This document shows positions 12,873-20,752 of a DNA stretch of 46,002 bases, one piece after another; the stretch's first letter is position 1, and each line of letters opens with the position of its first letter. The notes under the pieces were generated by a model. The model saw nothing but the letters and a program-made list of their open reading frames with translations, made no database searches and had not been told where the DNA came from. The DNA is taken from positions 1 through 46,002 of the IMG/VR virus record IMGVR_UViG_3300028592_000026. One strand, written 5' to 3'. The DNA is from a virus. The position numbers and the translations under genes are program-made.

Positions 12873-13381
12873 TGGCTGACCTTCAGCCGTGCGCGCATTG
12901 CGGGGCGACTGACGGGCGCCTTGAGCAGTCGTTCTACCGAGCCAGCGACGAGTTCGCGATATGGTCTGTCGAGTGCCTTGATTGTGGCTCGGAGATTGCC
13001 AGCGACACTAGCCAAGTCGAAGCCGACGAGCATTGGAACCGTCGCGCACCCGATCCCCGCATCGCCCGTCTCGAAGCTGACAAGGCTGAACTGGTGGAGG
13101 CCCTAGAGCGGTTGGTGAACCGTGGCAGCAGGAACGACCCGCTTGATTTCCTCAACGCCGAGCGCGTCTTGGTTCGTATAAAAGGCGATACCCTCTCCCT
13201 TCGTGATGGCCCCCGCGCGCCCGAGTGCGCCGTGTCCCCGCTGCCCACCGGTAAGCATCAGGTCGATACCAGCATGGAGAGCGGGCCGCACAATTGTTTC
13301 TTCTGTGAGAGGCCTATGCCTGCCCTCGACCGCATCCAGGGTGATGATGCCTCTAATGGATTGGGAGGCGGCCATGAGTGA
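12872..13381 (+). CDS. Lar-like zinc-ribbon protein
   Basis: 169 residues. N-terminal two-CxxC ribbon: CAHCGATDG at about 7-15 and VECLDCGSEI, then EADEHWNRRAP, which is the Lar-type restriction-alleviation signature. A coiled coil (IARLEADKAELVEALERLV) follows and a second C-pair (CFFCERP) is near the C-terminus. Lar proteins of lambdoid phages protect DNA from type I restriction; homology here is limited to the ribbon. Confidence 0.7.
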   Translation: MADLQPCAHCGATDGRLEQSFYRASDEFAIWSVECLDCGSEIASDTSQVEADEHWNRRAPDPRIARLEADKAELVEALERLVNRGSRNDPLDFLNAERVLVRIKGDTLSLRDGPRAPECAVSPLPTGKHQVDTSMESGPHNCFFCERPMPALDRIQGDDASNGLGGGHE

Positions 13382-13712
13382 TAGCGCTTCGCCTGACGGC
13401 GACCGGGCTGTCGCGCCTTCGGCGTCGAGCCCGCAAGCGGTCTCGCCCGTCCCGGCTTCCATCCCTAGCGCGGGGGAGTTCATCCGCAAGGCATCGAATC
13501 TCTATCACGCGTCCCTTGCGATGGAGGATGCCGCTGATCGGGAGATTTTTGCCCGAAAGATCGAGGTGACATGCCGAGCGACTGCTGATTGGCTGACCGC
13601 CATCGCGTCAGCGATCGAAGCCCGCAGGGCCGGAACCGAAGGGTCCGGTGCGCAGCACGAAAGCGCGGTGACCGAAGGTCAGACCCCCACCCCTGATCGG
13701 AGGTCCACATGA
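13374..13712 (+). CDS. Hypothetical early protein
   Basis: 112 residues from ATG 13374, 8-bp overlap with the previous gene. Serine/proline-rich N-terminus, then a helical core (GEFIRKASNLYHASLAMEDA, VTCRATADWLTAIASAIEAR) and a polar tail. No known domain. Confidence 0.7.
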   Translation: MSDSASPDGDRAVAPSASSPQAVSPVPASIPSAGEFIRKASNLYHASLAMEDAADREIFARKIEVTCRATADWLTAIASAIEARRAGTEGSGAQHESAVTEGQTPTPDRRST

Positions 13713-14158
13713 CCCCCACAAATCCCAAGAGCGATGACGGGTGGGTCTCGGTGGCATGGGACGATCCCCGGCGCATCTTCGTCTTCGGTTCCAATCTTGC
13801 CGGCCGTCACGGAAAGGGCGCTGCGCTGTTTGCGCGGACGCGGCGCGGCGCGATCTATGGTCAAGGCGAAGGGTTACAGGGCCTAAGCTACGCGATCCCG
13901 ACGAAGGACGGAAGCCTCCGCTCGCTGTCGCTGGATAGCATCCGTCAACACGTTGAGCGCTTCATCGCCTTTGCCCGTCAGCACCCCGAATTGCAGTTCC
14001 AACTCACGGCCATCGGCTGCGGATTGGCTGGCTATCGGCCTTGGGACATCGCCCCGATGTTCGAGAATGCACCGGCCACCGTCGAACTGCCGCCCGAGTT
14101 CAAAGAGGCGATGCTCGGACACGTCATCACTCGCGCCCTGCAAGAGGCCCGGCCATGA
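13709..14158 (+). CDS. Macro-domain-like phage protein (A1S_2505 type)
   Basis: 149 residues. RIFVFGSNLAGRHGKGAALFA, GAIYGQGEGLQGLSYAIPTKDG and TAIGCGLAGYRPWDIAPMF are the conserved blocks of a phage protein family related in pattern to macro domains (Gly-rich loop after a strand, then an I-GCG-AG loop). That suggests ADP-ribose or nucleotide binding. With an ADP-ribosyltransferase-like gene at 18231 in the same operon, an ADP-ribose-related role is conceivable but not shown. Confidence 0.75.
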   Translation: MTPTNPKSDDGWVSVAWDDPRRIFVFGSNLAGRHGKGAALFARTRRGAIYGQGEGLQGLSYAIPTKDGSLRSLSLDSIRQHVERFIAFARQHPELQFQLTAIGCGLAGYRPWDIAPMFENAPATVELPPEFKEAMLGHVITRALQEARP

Positions 14159-14268
14159 CCCCCGCCCGCCAGCCCGAAACCATCCCCTGCGGCTTCAAGC
14201 GCTTTAACCGGCTGCTCGAACAAGCTGACGCCATCTCCCGCGCTAACCAGGAGAACGGCAATGGCTGA
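14155..14268 (+). CDS. 37-residue early peptide
   Basis: ATG 14155 overlaps the previous stop as ATGA. The product (MTPARQPETIPCGFKRFNRL, then a short helix) is small and polar. It overlaps the next start by 8 bp. Supported mainly by operon spacing. Confidence 0.6.
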   Translation: MTPARQPETIPCGFKRFNRLLEQADAISRANQENGNG

Positions 14269-14440
14269 GGCTCTTGTTGTTATTGGGATGATGGGGGCTT
14301 TGGCATTTGTTGTTGCTGGGATCGAGACTGCGCTTTTCCGGCGCGTGCCTGACGGCACCGGTGCTCTCATGCTGCGCACGAAGCCCGTTCCGGTCTTCGC
14401 CCTCCGGGTTTCCATCACCTCGCGAAAGGAAGTCGCATGA
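14261..14440 (+). CDS. Small membrane protein
   Basis: 59 residues from ATG 14261 with AGGAG about 9 bp upstream. The first 22 residues are hydrophobic (ALVVIGMMGALAFVVAGIET), one membrane span, then a short basic tail (ALRVSITSRKEVA). ATGA overlap with the next gene. Role unknown. Confidence 0.68.
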   Translation: MAEALVVIGMMGALAFVVAGIETALFRRVPDGTGALMLRTKPVPVFALRVSITSRKEVA

Positions 14441-14754
14441 CCCTCGAACAGCAACTGGTCGCGCTGTGCTCCGAGCATGGCCTCAACAATCTTAGTATCG
14501 GGGTGAGTATCCGCCCTGACGGCTCGCACTACTTCGGCTCCTATGCTCACCGTGACGGCCAATGCGGCTCGTCAAGTCTTTTACGAGACAGCATATCTAG
14601 CTCGACCGGCGAGGCCATTACAGCCGTTCTCGCAAAATGCGGTCAGCCGTTGATCGCCGTTCCCGAGTTGCAGGCCGCCGATGGTTACTGCCCCGGCTAT
14701 TGCGCTCTTGGAGAAGAGCATAACGGCCCTTGCCCTCGGGCGGAGGCCGCGTGA
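14437..14754 (+). CDS. Hypothetical early protein with C-terminal cysteines
   Basis: 105 residues. N-terminus MTLEQQLVALCSEHGLNNLS, a beta-rich middle (PDGSHYFGSYAHRDGQCG) and a terminal cysteine/histidine cluster (GYCPGYCALGEEHNGPCPRA). It may bind zinc. No named family. Confidence 0.7.
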   Translation: MTLEQQLVALCSEHGLNNLSIGVSIRPDGSHYFGSYAHRDGQCGSSSLLRDSISSSTGEAITAVLAKCGQPLIAVPELQAADGYCPGYCALGEEHNGPCPRAEAA

Positions 14755-15155
14755 TGCACACGGAGCGCTTCGCTCTTGGCGATGAAGTATGGTGGCACGT
14801 TCCAACGGTCATGGACCATTGCCGCACATGGTCACCAGATATCAGCCGGCCCACGAGGATCATAGCTGTGAAGGACCGCGACCCGTGGCCGAACGTCGTC
14901 AATCCATGCCATCCGCAACTTGTTCGCGTCTCGCCAAACTACTGCCCTTGGGGCGATGAGTTCGACGGTTCGTGGCTGCTACCAGTCGGGATCAAGTCGC
15001 ATAACGATCCAGCGTATCGAGCGCTCTCCACGTCAGCGATGAGCGCCGAAGGCCAAGACCCGCAGGGGCTTGGGGCGGAGCCCGCCAGCGCGACCGGCGA
15101 AGCCGGGGACGCCAAAACACCCCCGCCATCCCCCACTATCGGAGAAGAACGATGA
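14754..15155 (+). CDS. Hypothetical early protein
   Basis: 133 residues from ATG 14754 (TGATG overlap); GTG 14751 is possible. An N-terminal beta-rich domain (RFALGDEVWWHVPTVMDHCR, TRIIAVKDRDPWPN) has the look of a small barrel. The C-terminal 45 residues are low-complexity (Gly, Ala, Pro, Ser). Function unknown. Confidence 0.68.
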   Translation: MHTERFALGDEVWWHVPTVMDHCRTWSPDISRPTRIIAVKDRDPWPNVVNPCHPQLVRVSPNYCPWGDEFDGSWLLPVGIKSHNDPAYRALSTSAMSAEGQDPQGLGAEPASATGEAGDAKTPPPSPTIGEER

Positions 15156-15361
15156 ACGCTGTAGCGCATCTAGCGCCGGCAACGGTCACCCTATGGGGTG
15201 AGGTCTATCCGATCACCGTATTCAATGACGGCAAGGGCTGGTGGATTGCCGAGCCCGAGGGATATCACGGCCCTGCGTGCGGTGCATCGCGGCATAGTCC
15301 TCAGGATGCCGTTGACCGGCTTCTGACGACCGTAGCCTGGCACATGGAGCGCGCGGCATGA
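15152..15361 (+). CDS. Small early protein
   Basis: 69 residues, coupled by ATGA at both ends. Beta-strand pattern VTLWGEVYPITVFNDGKGWW followed by a helix (SPQDAVDRLLTTVAWHM). No recognised family. Confidence 0.7.
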   Translation: MNAVAHLAPATVTLWGEVYPITVFNDGKGWWIAEPEGYHGPACGASRHSPQDAVDRLLTTVAWHMERAA

Positions 15362-16035
15362 CCCGGGGCATTGGCGACAATCAGCCCCCGCCGCGCGAGG
15401 CCTTCTCCCTCCATATCGAGGAACTGTTCTCGCTGGTATCAGCGACGACAGCCGGTGCTGTCGTAGCGACTGACGAGCAGGAAGCCGCGCTGGACAGCCT
15501 TCTCGACGATCTGCGCAAGACCCGCAAGGATGCGGACGCTCAGCGCGCCTCCGAGAAAAAGCCGCACGACGACGCGGCCAAGGCGGTTCAGGCGGTGTGG
15601 AAGCCTCTGCTCGACCGGTGCGACGCGGCAGCGGACGAAATCAAGCGCCTGTTGACGCCTTACCGCCAAGCCAAGCTGCGGGCAAAGGACGAGGCAGCGC
15701 GAAAGGCCCGTGAGGAAGCCCAGGCGCGGCAGGAGGCGGCGCAAGCGGCTCTCCGCCAGTCGGATGACCTTGAGGCCCGGTTTGCGGCAGAGAGCGACCT
15801 TAAGGTGGCCAGCAAGCTAACAGCAGCGGCGAACAAGATTGATCGCACTGCGACGGGCCTGCGGACCCATTGGGAAGCCGAGATCACTGATCGCCGTGCT
15901 GCGCTCAACTTCTACCTGAAGCGCTCGCCAGACCGGTTCGAGGCATTGCTCCAGCAACTTGCCGATGAGGATGCGCGCGGCACTCGCGGCGCTGTCCCCG
16001 GCGTACTGTTCCACGAAAGGAAGCGGGCCGCATGA
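15358..16035 (+). CDS. Coiled-coil recombination-module protein
   Basis: 225 residues. A long alanine/lysine/glutamate-rich coiled coil (about 45-150) ends in a conserved-looking domain: KIDRTATGLRTHWEAEITDRRAALNFYLKRSPDRFEALLQQLADEDARG. This type of protein lies just upstream of single-strand annealing proteins in many phages. It may cooperate with the annealing protein; no catalytic motif is seen. Confidence 0.7.
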   Translation: MTRGIGDNQPPPREAFSLHIEELFSLVSATTAGAVVATDEQEAALDSLLDDLRKTRKDADAQRASEKKPHDDAAKAVQAVWKPLLDRCDAAADEIKRLLTPYRQAKLRAKDEAARKAREEAQARQEAAQAALRQSDDLEARFAAESDLKVASKLTAAANKIDRTATGLRTHWEAEITDRRAALNFYLKRSPDRFEALLQQLADEDARGTRGAVPGVLFHERKRAA

Positions 16036-16664
16036 CAGACAATCTCCGCATCTGGCGCAAGGTCGAAAAGACCAACCCCGCGCACACCAAGAAGGTCAAC
16101 CAGCGCGGCGGCTTCACGTCGATCTGCGCCAACTATCAGATCCTTGCCGCGACGGAGCAGTTCGGCCCGATCGGTATTGGCTGGGGCTACACCACCGGCC
16201 ATCCCATCATCTGCGACACGCTCGTGATGGTGCCGGTGACCCTATGGCACGGCTCGCGGGACAACACGTTCGGCCCGATGATTGGCTGTGACGAGTGGAA
16301 AAGCGATAAGGGCAGGATCGATAGCGACGCGCCCAAAAAGGCGGTCACAGACGCGCTTACAAAGCTCTTGTCGCAACTCGGCTTCAACGCCGACGTGTTC
16401 CTCGGCCGCTTCGATGACAGCAAGTACGTTGAGGCTGTGACTCGCGAGTTCGCCGAAGCAGAGCGCGCCGCGAACGCTCCGCCGCCCGACGCCAAGATCA
16501 ACGACAAGACCCGCGACTGGATCACCGACAAGCTGACCGAGCGTCAGCTTAGCGCGATCGACCTGTGCGGTTTCCTTGGCGTGACCAGCCTCAAGGACCT
16601 GACCTACGGCAATATCGATGCCGTCAAGGAATGGCTCGCCAACCCTCAGCAGAAAGCAGCATAA
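16032..16664 (+). CDS. Rad52/Erf-like single-strand annealing protein
   Basis: 210 residues. SICANYQILAATEQFGPIGIGWGY, CDEWKSDKGRIDSDAPKKAVTDALTKLLSQLGF and FDDSKYVE are typical of phage annealing proteins with a Rad52-like fold. The C-terminus is a small helical domain (DWITDKLTERQLSAIDLCGF). It anneals complementary strands in phage recombination, acting with the SSB encoded immediately downstream. Confidence 0.78.
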   Translation: MTDNLRIWRKVEKTNPAHTKKVNQRGGFTSICANYQILAATEQFGPIGIGWGYTTGHPIICDTLVMVPVTLWHGSRDNTFGPMIGCDEWKSDKGRIDSDAPKKAVTDALTKLLSQLGFNADVFLGRFDDSKYVEAVTREFAEAERAANAPPPDAKINDKTRDWITDKLTERQLSAIDLCGFLGVTSLKDLTYGNIDAVKEWLANPQQKAA

Positions 16665-17032
16665 TGTTCATCGCCACATTCACCGGCAATTTGGGCCGAG
16701 ATCCTGAGACGCGTTCGACCAGCGGCGGGGACGTTTGCTCGTTCTCGGTCGCGGTCAAACAGGGCTTTGGACGTGATGCCAAGTCCGAATGGTTCCGCTG
16801 CTCGGTATGGGGCAAGCGGGGCGAAACCATTACCCGCTATCTGCGCAAGGGGATGAAGGTCACCGTCGTCGGCGAAATGACGATCGGGGAGTATCAGGGC
16901 AAGCCGCAATACGATGTCAGGGTGGTCGATGTCGATTGGCCATTCGAAGCGCAGGGCGGGCAGCAAGAGCGCCGCGAGACGACTCAAGAGGGTGGCCCGA
17001 GCGGCGACCTTGACGACAGCGTGCCCTGGTAG
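16664..17032 (+). CDS. ssb: Single-stranded DNA-binding protein
   Basis: 122 residues. The OB fold is clear: MFIATFTGNLGRDPETRSTS, FSVAVKQGFGRDAKSEWFRC, VWGKRGETITRYLRKGMKVT, VVGEMTIGEYQGKPQYDVRV. A flexible tail ends DLDDSVPW, an acidic tip like the DDDIPF of bacterial SSBs that recruits partner proteins. TAATG coupling to the annealing protein fits a joint role. Confidence 0.93.
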   Translation: MFIATFTGNLGRDPETRSTSGGDVCSFSVAVKQGFGRDAKSEWFRCSVWGKRGETITRYLRKGMKVTVVGEMTIGEYQGKPQYDVRVVDVDWPFEAQGGQQERRETTQEGGPSGDLDDSVPW

Positions 17033-17037
17033 CTCCG

Positions 17038-17388
17038 ATGCTCCCTCCCCGCATCCCGAAAAAGTCGAAGCGCGCAAGCCGGTGGAAATCACAGGCTCAC
17101 CGTGATTTCGTTCGTGGCCATGCCTGCTGCAAATGCGGATCCATGACCGCTGTTGAGGTTGCGCATGTCCGCCTCGGCTCTGGCGCTGGGATGGGTCAGA
17201 AGCCTGATGACTGGCGGACGGTTAGCCTCTGCCACGACTGCCACAACGGTAACGGCAAGCCCCAGCACAACATCGGCGAGCGGTCATTCTGGCGCGGCAT
17301 CGACCTTGAAGCGCTGATCGAGGCCTTCATTGCCGCCAGCCCGCGCAGGCATGTGATTGAGCAAATCCGAAAGGAGCGAGCGCAATGA
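17038..17388 (+). CDS. DUF968/HNH-like putative nuclease
   Basis: 116 residues. Basic N-terminus (PRIPKKSKRASRWKS), CCKCGS and VAHVRLGSGAGMGQKPDDW, then SLCHDCHN: the Cys4 plus His pattern of DUF968/HNH-type phage proteins. The C-terminal helix ends in KERAQ. Probably a structure-specific nuclease in recombination. Confidence 0.78.
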   Translation: MLPPRIPKKSKRASRWKSQAHRDFVRGHACCKCGSMTAVEVAHVRLGSGAGMGQKPDDWRTVSLCHDCHNGNGKPQHNIGERSFWRGIDLEALIEAFIAASPRRHVIEQIRKERAQ

Positions 17389-17780
17389 CCGGCCAGACCA
17401 TCCGCCTCAACAGTGTCGGCAATCGCGCCTTGGCTCATCGTTGGATCGACATCGCCCCTCCCGGCGCCGTCGTGAACATCAAGGAAGCAAACCGGACGAA
17501 CGATCAGAACGCGCTCATGTGGGCGCTACTCTCTGACATCGCTCGCGCCAAGCCCGAGGGCCGCGTCCTACCGACCGAGATATGGAAATGCCTCTTCATG
17601 TCGGCATGCGGACAGGCCGTGCGCTTTGAGCCGGGGCTGGATGGCGAAGGCGTCGTCCCCGTTGGCTTCCGCAGCTCGCGCCTGACCAAGGCCGAAATGA
17701 GCGACGTGATCGAATGCATCATCGAATACGGCACGCGCCATTCGGTGCAGTGGTCCGAACCCCATCAAGACGCAGCCTGA
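17385..17780 (+). CDS. ninB: NinB recombination protein
   Basis: 131 residues. Signature blocks are NRTNDQNALMWALLSDIARA, PTEIWKCLFMSACG, VPVGFRSSRLTKAEMSDVIECIIEYG. NinB (Orf of lambda) is a mediator that binds SSB and ssDNA and helps load the annealing protein, which fits the gene order annealing protein - SSB - nuclease - NinB. Confidence 0.9.
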   Translation: MTGQTIRLNSVGNRALAHRWIDIAPPGAVVNIKEANRTNDQNALMWALLSDIARAKPEGRVLPTEIWKCLFMSACGQAVRFEPGLDGEGVVPVGFRSSRLTKAEMSDVIECIIEYGTRHSVQWSEPHQDAA

Positions 17781-17796
17781 CAGAGAGGAGAGAACG

Positions 17797-18009
17797 ATGT
17801 TGGTACTGAAATCGACGCATGGAGCCGAACTCGATACCGCGCACCGGATTTCGGGACTTGCTTGCGAACAGCGAGATTTGAGCAACGAAGCCGCCGCCGC
17901 CAACGCTAGGTCGGCTGAGCGCTGGCGCGAACGAGCCATCACTGCGGAAGCGAAAGTCGCGCGCATGACCGGAGGCCTTCGCCAGAACCGCGGCAAGCCG
18001 CTCGCGTAA
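17797..18009 (+). CDS. Small early protein
   Basis: 70 residues from ATG 17797 with GAGAGGAG upstream. Helical and alanine/arginine-rich (EAAAANARSAERWRERAI), ending RQNRGKPLA. No known motif. Confidence 0.7.
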   Translation: MLVLKSTHGAELDTAHRISGLACEQRDLSNEAAAANARSAERWRERAITAEAKVARMTGGLRQNRGKPLA

Positions 18010-18061
18010 CAGTTTCTCCCAGGGACGGGGCGCCAGTCCAATAAACGGCCCCGCTAATTCG

Positions 18062-18229
18062 ATGACCGACAGCCAACTGGCCCGTCTATTCCAGCAACAG
18101 GAACGCGCCGAACGCGAGTTGGCGATGATCCGCGCGCGAATAGCAGCGGCTCGACCGGATTACGCAGCTCGTCATGGGTTGCTCGCCTATCCGTCCGTCG
18201 AGACGATGCGCAAGGCAGTGGGGGCTTAG
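18062..18229 (+). CDS. 55-residue helical protein
   Basis: ATG 18062 to TAG 18229. Almost entirely a charged helix (MTDSQLARLFQQQERAEREL, MIRARIAAARPDYAARHG). It ends 1 bp before the next ATG. No clear ribosome-binding site. Confidence 0.62.
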   Translation: MTDSQLARLFQQQERAERELAMIRARIAAARPDYAARHGLLAYPSVETMRKAVGA

Positions 18230-18230
18230 G

Positions 18231-18575
18231 ATGTACAAGCGCTACTACCATGGCGGTCCTCGCGGCCTTGGGATGATCCTGCCAGCCTCGGCAACCGGAG
18301 CGGAATCGACCAGCATCCTCACTGGCTCTCGTGGCATCCACGACCCGAATAAGGTATATGTGACAACCTCATTCGAGGCGGCGGTGATGTTCGCAGCTGG
18401 GCACGATCACGGCTGCGTCTACGAAGTATCCCCCGTGAACCCGCGCCCGGACCCCGACTGTAGCGAGCTTGGCCTTGCTTGGGAATGCGACAGCGCCGCG
18501 GTTATTCGCCGCCACCGCATCCGAGGCAAGGCTCTGAAGCTCGCGCGTCGGGCGCTGCTGGATGAAGCCGCATGA
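18231..18575 (+). CDS. ADP-ribosyltransferase-like protein
   Basis: 114 residues from ATG 18231. YYHGGPRGLGMILPAS near the N-terminus, NKVYVTTSFEAAVMFAAGHD in the middle and GCVYEVSPVNPRPDPDCSEL toward the end match the order of motifs in Arr-type and related ADP-ribosyltransferases: a His-Gly NAD-binding strand, a Y-T-S-A segment, then a V-Y-V-P-DPD region. Target unknown; phage enzymes of this fold modify host polymerase or RNA. The call rests on motif order and size. Confidence 0.6.
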   Translation: MYKRYYHGGPRGLGMILPASATGAESTSILTGSRGIHDPNKVYVTTSFEAAVMFAAGHDHGCVYEVSPVNPRPDPDCSELGLAWECDSAAVIRRHRIRGKALKLARRALLDEAA

Positions 18576-18613
18576 CCCTCATCCTCTATACTGAACCGGG
18601 GAGGCGGGGGTGA
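18572..18613 (+). CDS. 13-residue coupling peptide
   Basis: ATG 18572 overlaps the previous stop as ATGA, and its own stop (18611-18613) overlaps the GTG start at 18610 as GTGA. The product is MTLILYTEPGRRG. Probably a translational bridge rather than a functional protein. Confidence 0.4.
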   Translation: MTLILYTEPGRRG

Positions 18614-18792
18614 CTGCACCGGCGCGCTTCAAGCAGGAAGACATCAAGCGCGTGATGGCTGGTGCCCGCGCCGCTGGCTTCACTCGTGTGCGCGTCGGCA
18701 TTGACCCTAACGGCAACATCGTGGTCGAAGCGAGCAACGATCCTGGCGAGGCCCCGGATCGAGCCAACCCGCTGGACAGGCTGCTGCGATGA
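18610..18792 (+). CDS. Small protein upstream of integrase
   Basis: 60 residues from GTG 18610. FKQEDIKRVMAGARAAGFTRVRVGIDPNGNIVVEA forms a helix followed by a beta hairpin, as in small DNA-binding domains found directly before phage integrases. It overlaps the integrase start by ATGA. It occupies the usual excisionase slot but lacks a clear excisionase motif. Confidence 0.65.
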   Translation: MTAPARFKQEDIKRVMAGARAAGFTRVRVGIDPNGNIVVEASNDPGEAPDRANPLDRLLR

Positions 18793-19871
18793 AAACCCGC
18801 TATGATAACGTCACCGTCAACCGCGACCGGCACGGCAAGCTCCGTGCGCGATACCGCAAGGCTGGCGAGAAGGCGTTCTATCTCGACACGCTTCCGGATC
18901 AACCGGGCTTCGAGAAAGAACTGGCCGACAAGCGTGAAGCACCGCGAGACAGCGAGCTTAGGCACACGCCGGGCAGTGTCAACGATCTGCTCACCAGATA
19001 TTACAAGGCCGCCGACTTCGCCGCCAAGGGTACCGCGGAAACTCGCAAAGGCCGCCGCGGCATCCTCGAATCTTTCCGCGAGGGCTACGGCAACGACCGC
19101 GTCACCGACTTCAGCTTTGAGCATATCGAAGCGTTGCTGCTCGCCAAGACCGAAAAGAAGAAGGCCGACAGCGGGCGCACGGTTGGTGGACAGGTCGCAG
19201 CGCGCAAGCTGCGCAAGGAGCTTCGCCGGCTGTTCGCCTATGCCAAGAAGCTGAAATGGATCCAGACCAACCCGGTGGAGGAAGCTGAGAAAATCGGCAA
19301 GGCCAAGCTGTCTGGCTATTACCCTTGGACCGAAGACGATATTGCCCAGTATCAGGCCCGGCACAAGTTCGGCACCAAAGCCCGTCTAGCGTTGGAAATC
19401 TTGCTGTGGACAGGGCAACGGCGCGGCGATGGCCGGATGTTCGGGCCCAAGCACGTCATCGACGGCAAGATCAATTATCAGGCCGCAAAGACCGGTTCTG
19501 ACCTATGGCTTCCCGTGGCGAGCGATCTGCGCCGCGCGATTGACGCCATGCCCAGCGTCGGCATTCAGACCTATATCGTCACCGATTACGGCAAGCCGTT
19601 CACGAACGTCGGGTTCGGCAACAAGATGCGGGAATGGTGCGACCAGGCAGGGCTCCCGCTCTGCACCGCCCACGGACTGCGCAAGGCGATCGGACGCCGC
19701 ATGGCGCAGATGCGCTCGACCGACGAAGAGATGATGGCGGTCGGCGGCTGGCGCACAGCGTCACAGGTCCGCACCTATACCGATTCCGTCAATCAAGAGG
19801 ATCTGGCGAAGGCGACGATCGACCGCCTCGACTCGCGCTATTCGGTCAAGAAGGGTCCGGAAAATGACTAA
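18789..19871 (+). CDS. int: Tyrosine integrase
   Basis: 360 residues. An N-terminal arm-binding part is followed by a core-binding domain and the catalytic domain: Arg in TGQRRGD (211-214), Lys234 in AAKTG, His295 and Arg298 in AHGLRK, Trp321 in place of the second His, and the nucleophile Tyr330 in VRTYT. It catalyses site-specific integration and excision. The putative attP core lies 69 bp after its stop. Confidence 0.95.
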   Translation: MKTRYDNVTVNRDRHGKLRARYRKAGEKAFYLDTLPDQPGFEKELADKREAPRDSELRHTPGSVNDLLTRYYKAADFAAKGTAETRKGRRGILESFREGYGNDRVTDFSFEHIEALLLAKTEKKKADSGRTVGGQVAARKLRKELRRLFAYAKKLKWIQTNPVEEAEKIGKAKLSGYYPWTEDDIAQYQARHKFGTKARLALEILLWTGQRRGDGRMFGPKHVIDGKINYQAAKTGSDLWLPVASDLRRAIDAMPSVGIQTYIVTDYGKPFTNVGFGNKMREWCDQAGLPLCTAHGLRKAIGRRMAQMRSTDEEMMAVGGWRTASQVRTYTDSVNQEDLAKATIDRLDSRYSVKKGPEND

Positions 19872-19939
19872 CCACCTCCGATTTGATTTGCCTAACCGAT
19901 CGCGAAACGCTAGGATTTCTGCGAGTTTCGGCAAGGGGC

Positions 19940-19958
19940 TGGTGGGCCCGGCAGGACT
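19940..19958 (+). other. Putative attP core (tRNA 3'-end identity)
   Basis: TGGTGGGCCCGGCAGGACT is the reverse complement of a typical tRNA 3' end: CCA tail preceded by A, acceptor strand CGGGCCC and the T-arm strand CCTGC. It stands isolated, with no tRNA body around it, just after the integrase. This is the classic attP signature of phages that integrate into a tRNA gene and restore its 3' end. Confidence 0.75.
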
Positions 19959-19961
19959 AAA

Positions 19962-20024
19962 ATTTCCGTGCGCAAATACAGCGACGTTGCTTTGTCCAAC
20001 CATCCCACAGACCCCCACGGAAAT
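19962..20024. repeat. Inverted repeat beside attP
   Basis: ATTTCCGTG (19962-19970) and CACGGAAAT (20016-20024) form a perfect 9-bp inverted pair. Candidate integrase arm-type sites or a weak hairpin. Confidence 0.45.
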
Positions 20025-20110
20025 CTGCGGCGCCCCGCGCGCCGTGTCTAACCTTTTGGGGCCGTCCGGTTGCCGCCGAACGACCCCGACCAAAGGCATT
20101 GGAGGTGCCC

Positions 20111-20752
20111 GTGGCTGATTTCGAATATAGTGCCGATGGCAAGGTGGCGGAAGCTTTCCCGCTTTGCTGGCCTGCCGGGTGGCCTCGGGTACAGCGCCGC
20201 GAGCGGTCGCGCTTTGGTCTGACTTTCGCCGCCGCGCGGGATGAGTTGTTCGTCGAGCTTACCCGAATGGGCGCTCGCCAGATCATTCTCAGCACCAACG
20301 TCGCTCTACGCCGCGATGGGCTGCCATATGCAAATGAGAAAGACCCCGCCGACCCTGGCGTGGCCGTCTATTTCCAGCGCAAGGGCAAGTCGATGACGTT
20401 CGCGTGCGATCGATGGGATCGAGTGCGTGATAACATCCGCGCCATCTGCAAGACCATCGAAGCACTGCGCGGGATTGAGCGGTGGGGCGCTTCCGACATG
20501 ATGGAGCGGGCATTCACCGCCTTTGTCGCGCTGCCCGCGCCCGGACAGACTGTAACGCTGTCTTGCTGGCAGGTTCTAGGTATCGCGCCCGGCTCTACCC
20601 GCGACCTTATTGATCGCGCCTACCGCGCGAAAGCCCGTGACGCGCATCCAGACTCGGGTGGCTCTCGCGAGGCATGGGACGCGCTGACAGCCGCATATGA
20701 GCAGGCAAAGGCATCCACCCCCTTAAAGATGTCGCACAGGTGCGAGTCGTGA
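20111..20752 (+). CDS. J-domain protein
   Basis: 213 residues from GTG 20111 with GGAGG 7 bp upstream. The N-terminal region (FPLCWPAGWPRVQRRERSRF) and central domain are typical of a phage J-domain family. The C-terminal J domain has the invariant HPD tripeptide in AYRAKARDAHPDSGGSREAW. It could recruit host DnaK to a phage complex. Confidence 0.85.
   Translation: MADFEYSADGKVAEAFPLCWPAGWPRVQRRERSRFGLTFAAARDELFVELTRMGARQIILSTNVALRRDGLPYANEKDPADPGVAVYFQRKGKSMTFACDRWDRVRDNIRAICKTIEALRGIERWGASDMMERAFTAFVALPAPGQTVTLSCWQVLGIAPGSTRDLIDRAYRAKARDAHPDSGGSREAWDALTAAYEQAKASTPLKMSHRCES

Larger units (their letters stand above)
19872..20110. other. attP region, non-coding
   Basis: About 240 bp without a gene I trust. 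An open frame on the plus strand overlaps it but has poor composition and covers the tRNA-like core. The region holds the putative attP core and a 9-bp inverted repeat, as expected of a phage attachment site. Confidence 0.6.

Noticed and set aside
19864-20118. 84-codon frame after the integrase
   Set aside because: Covers the tRNA-like attP core and the inverted repeat; composition is poor and no homologue is recognisable.
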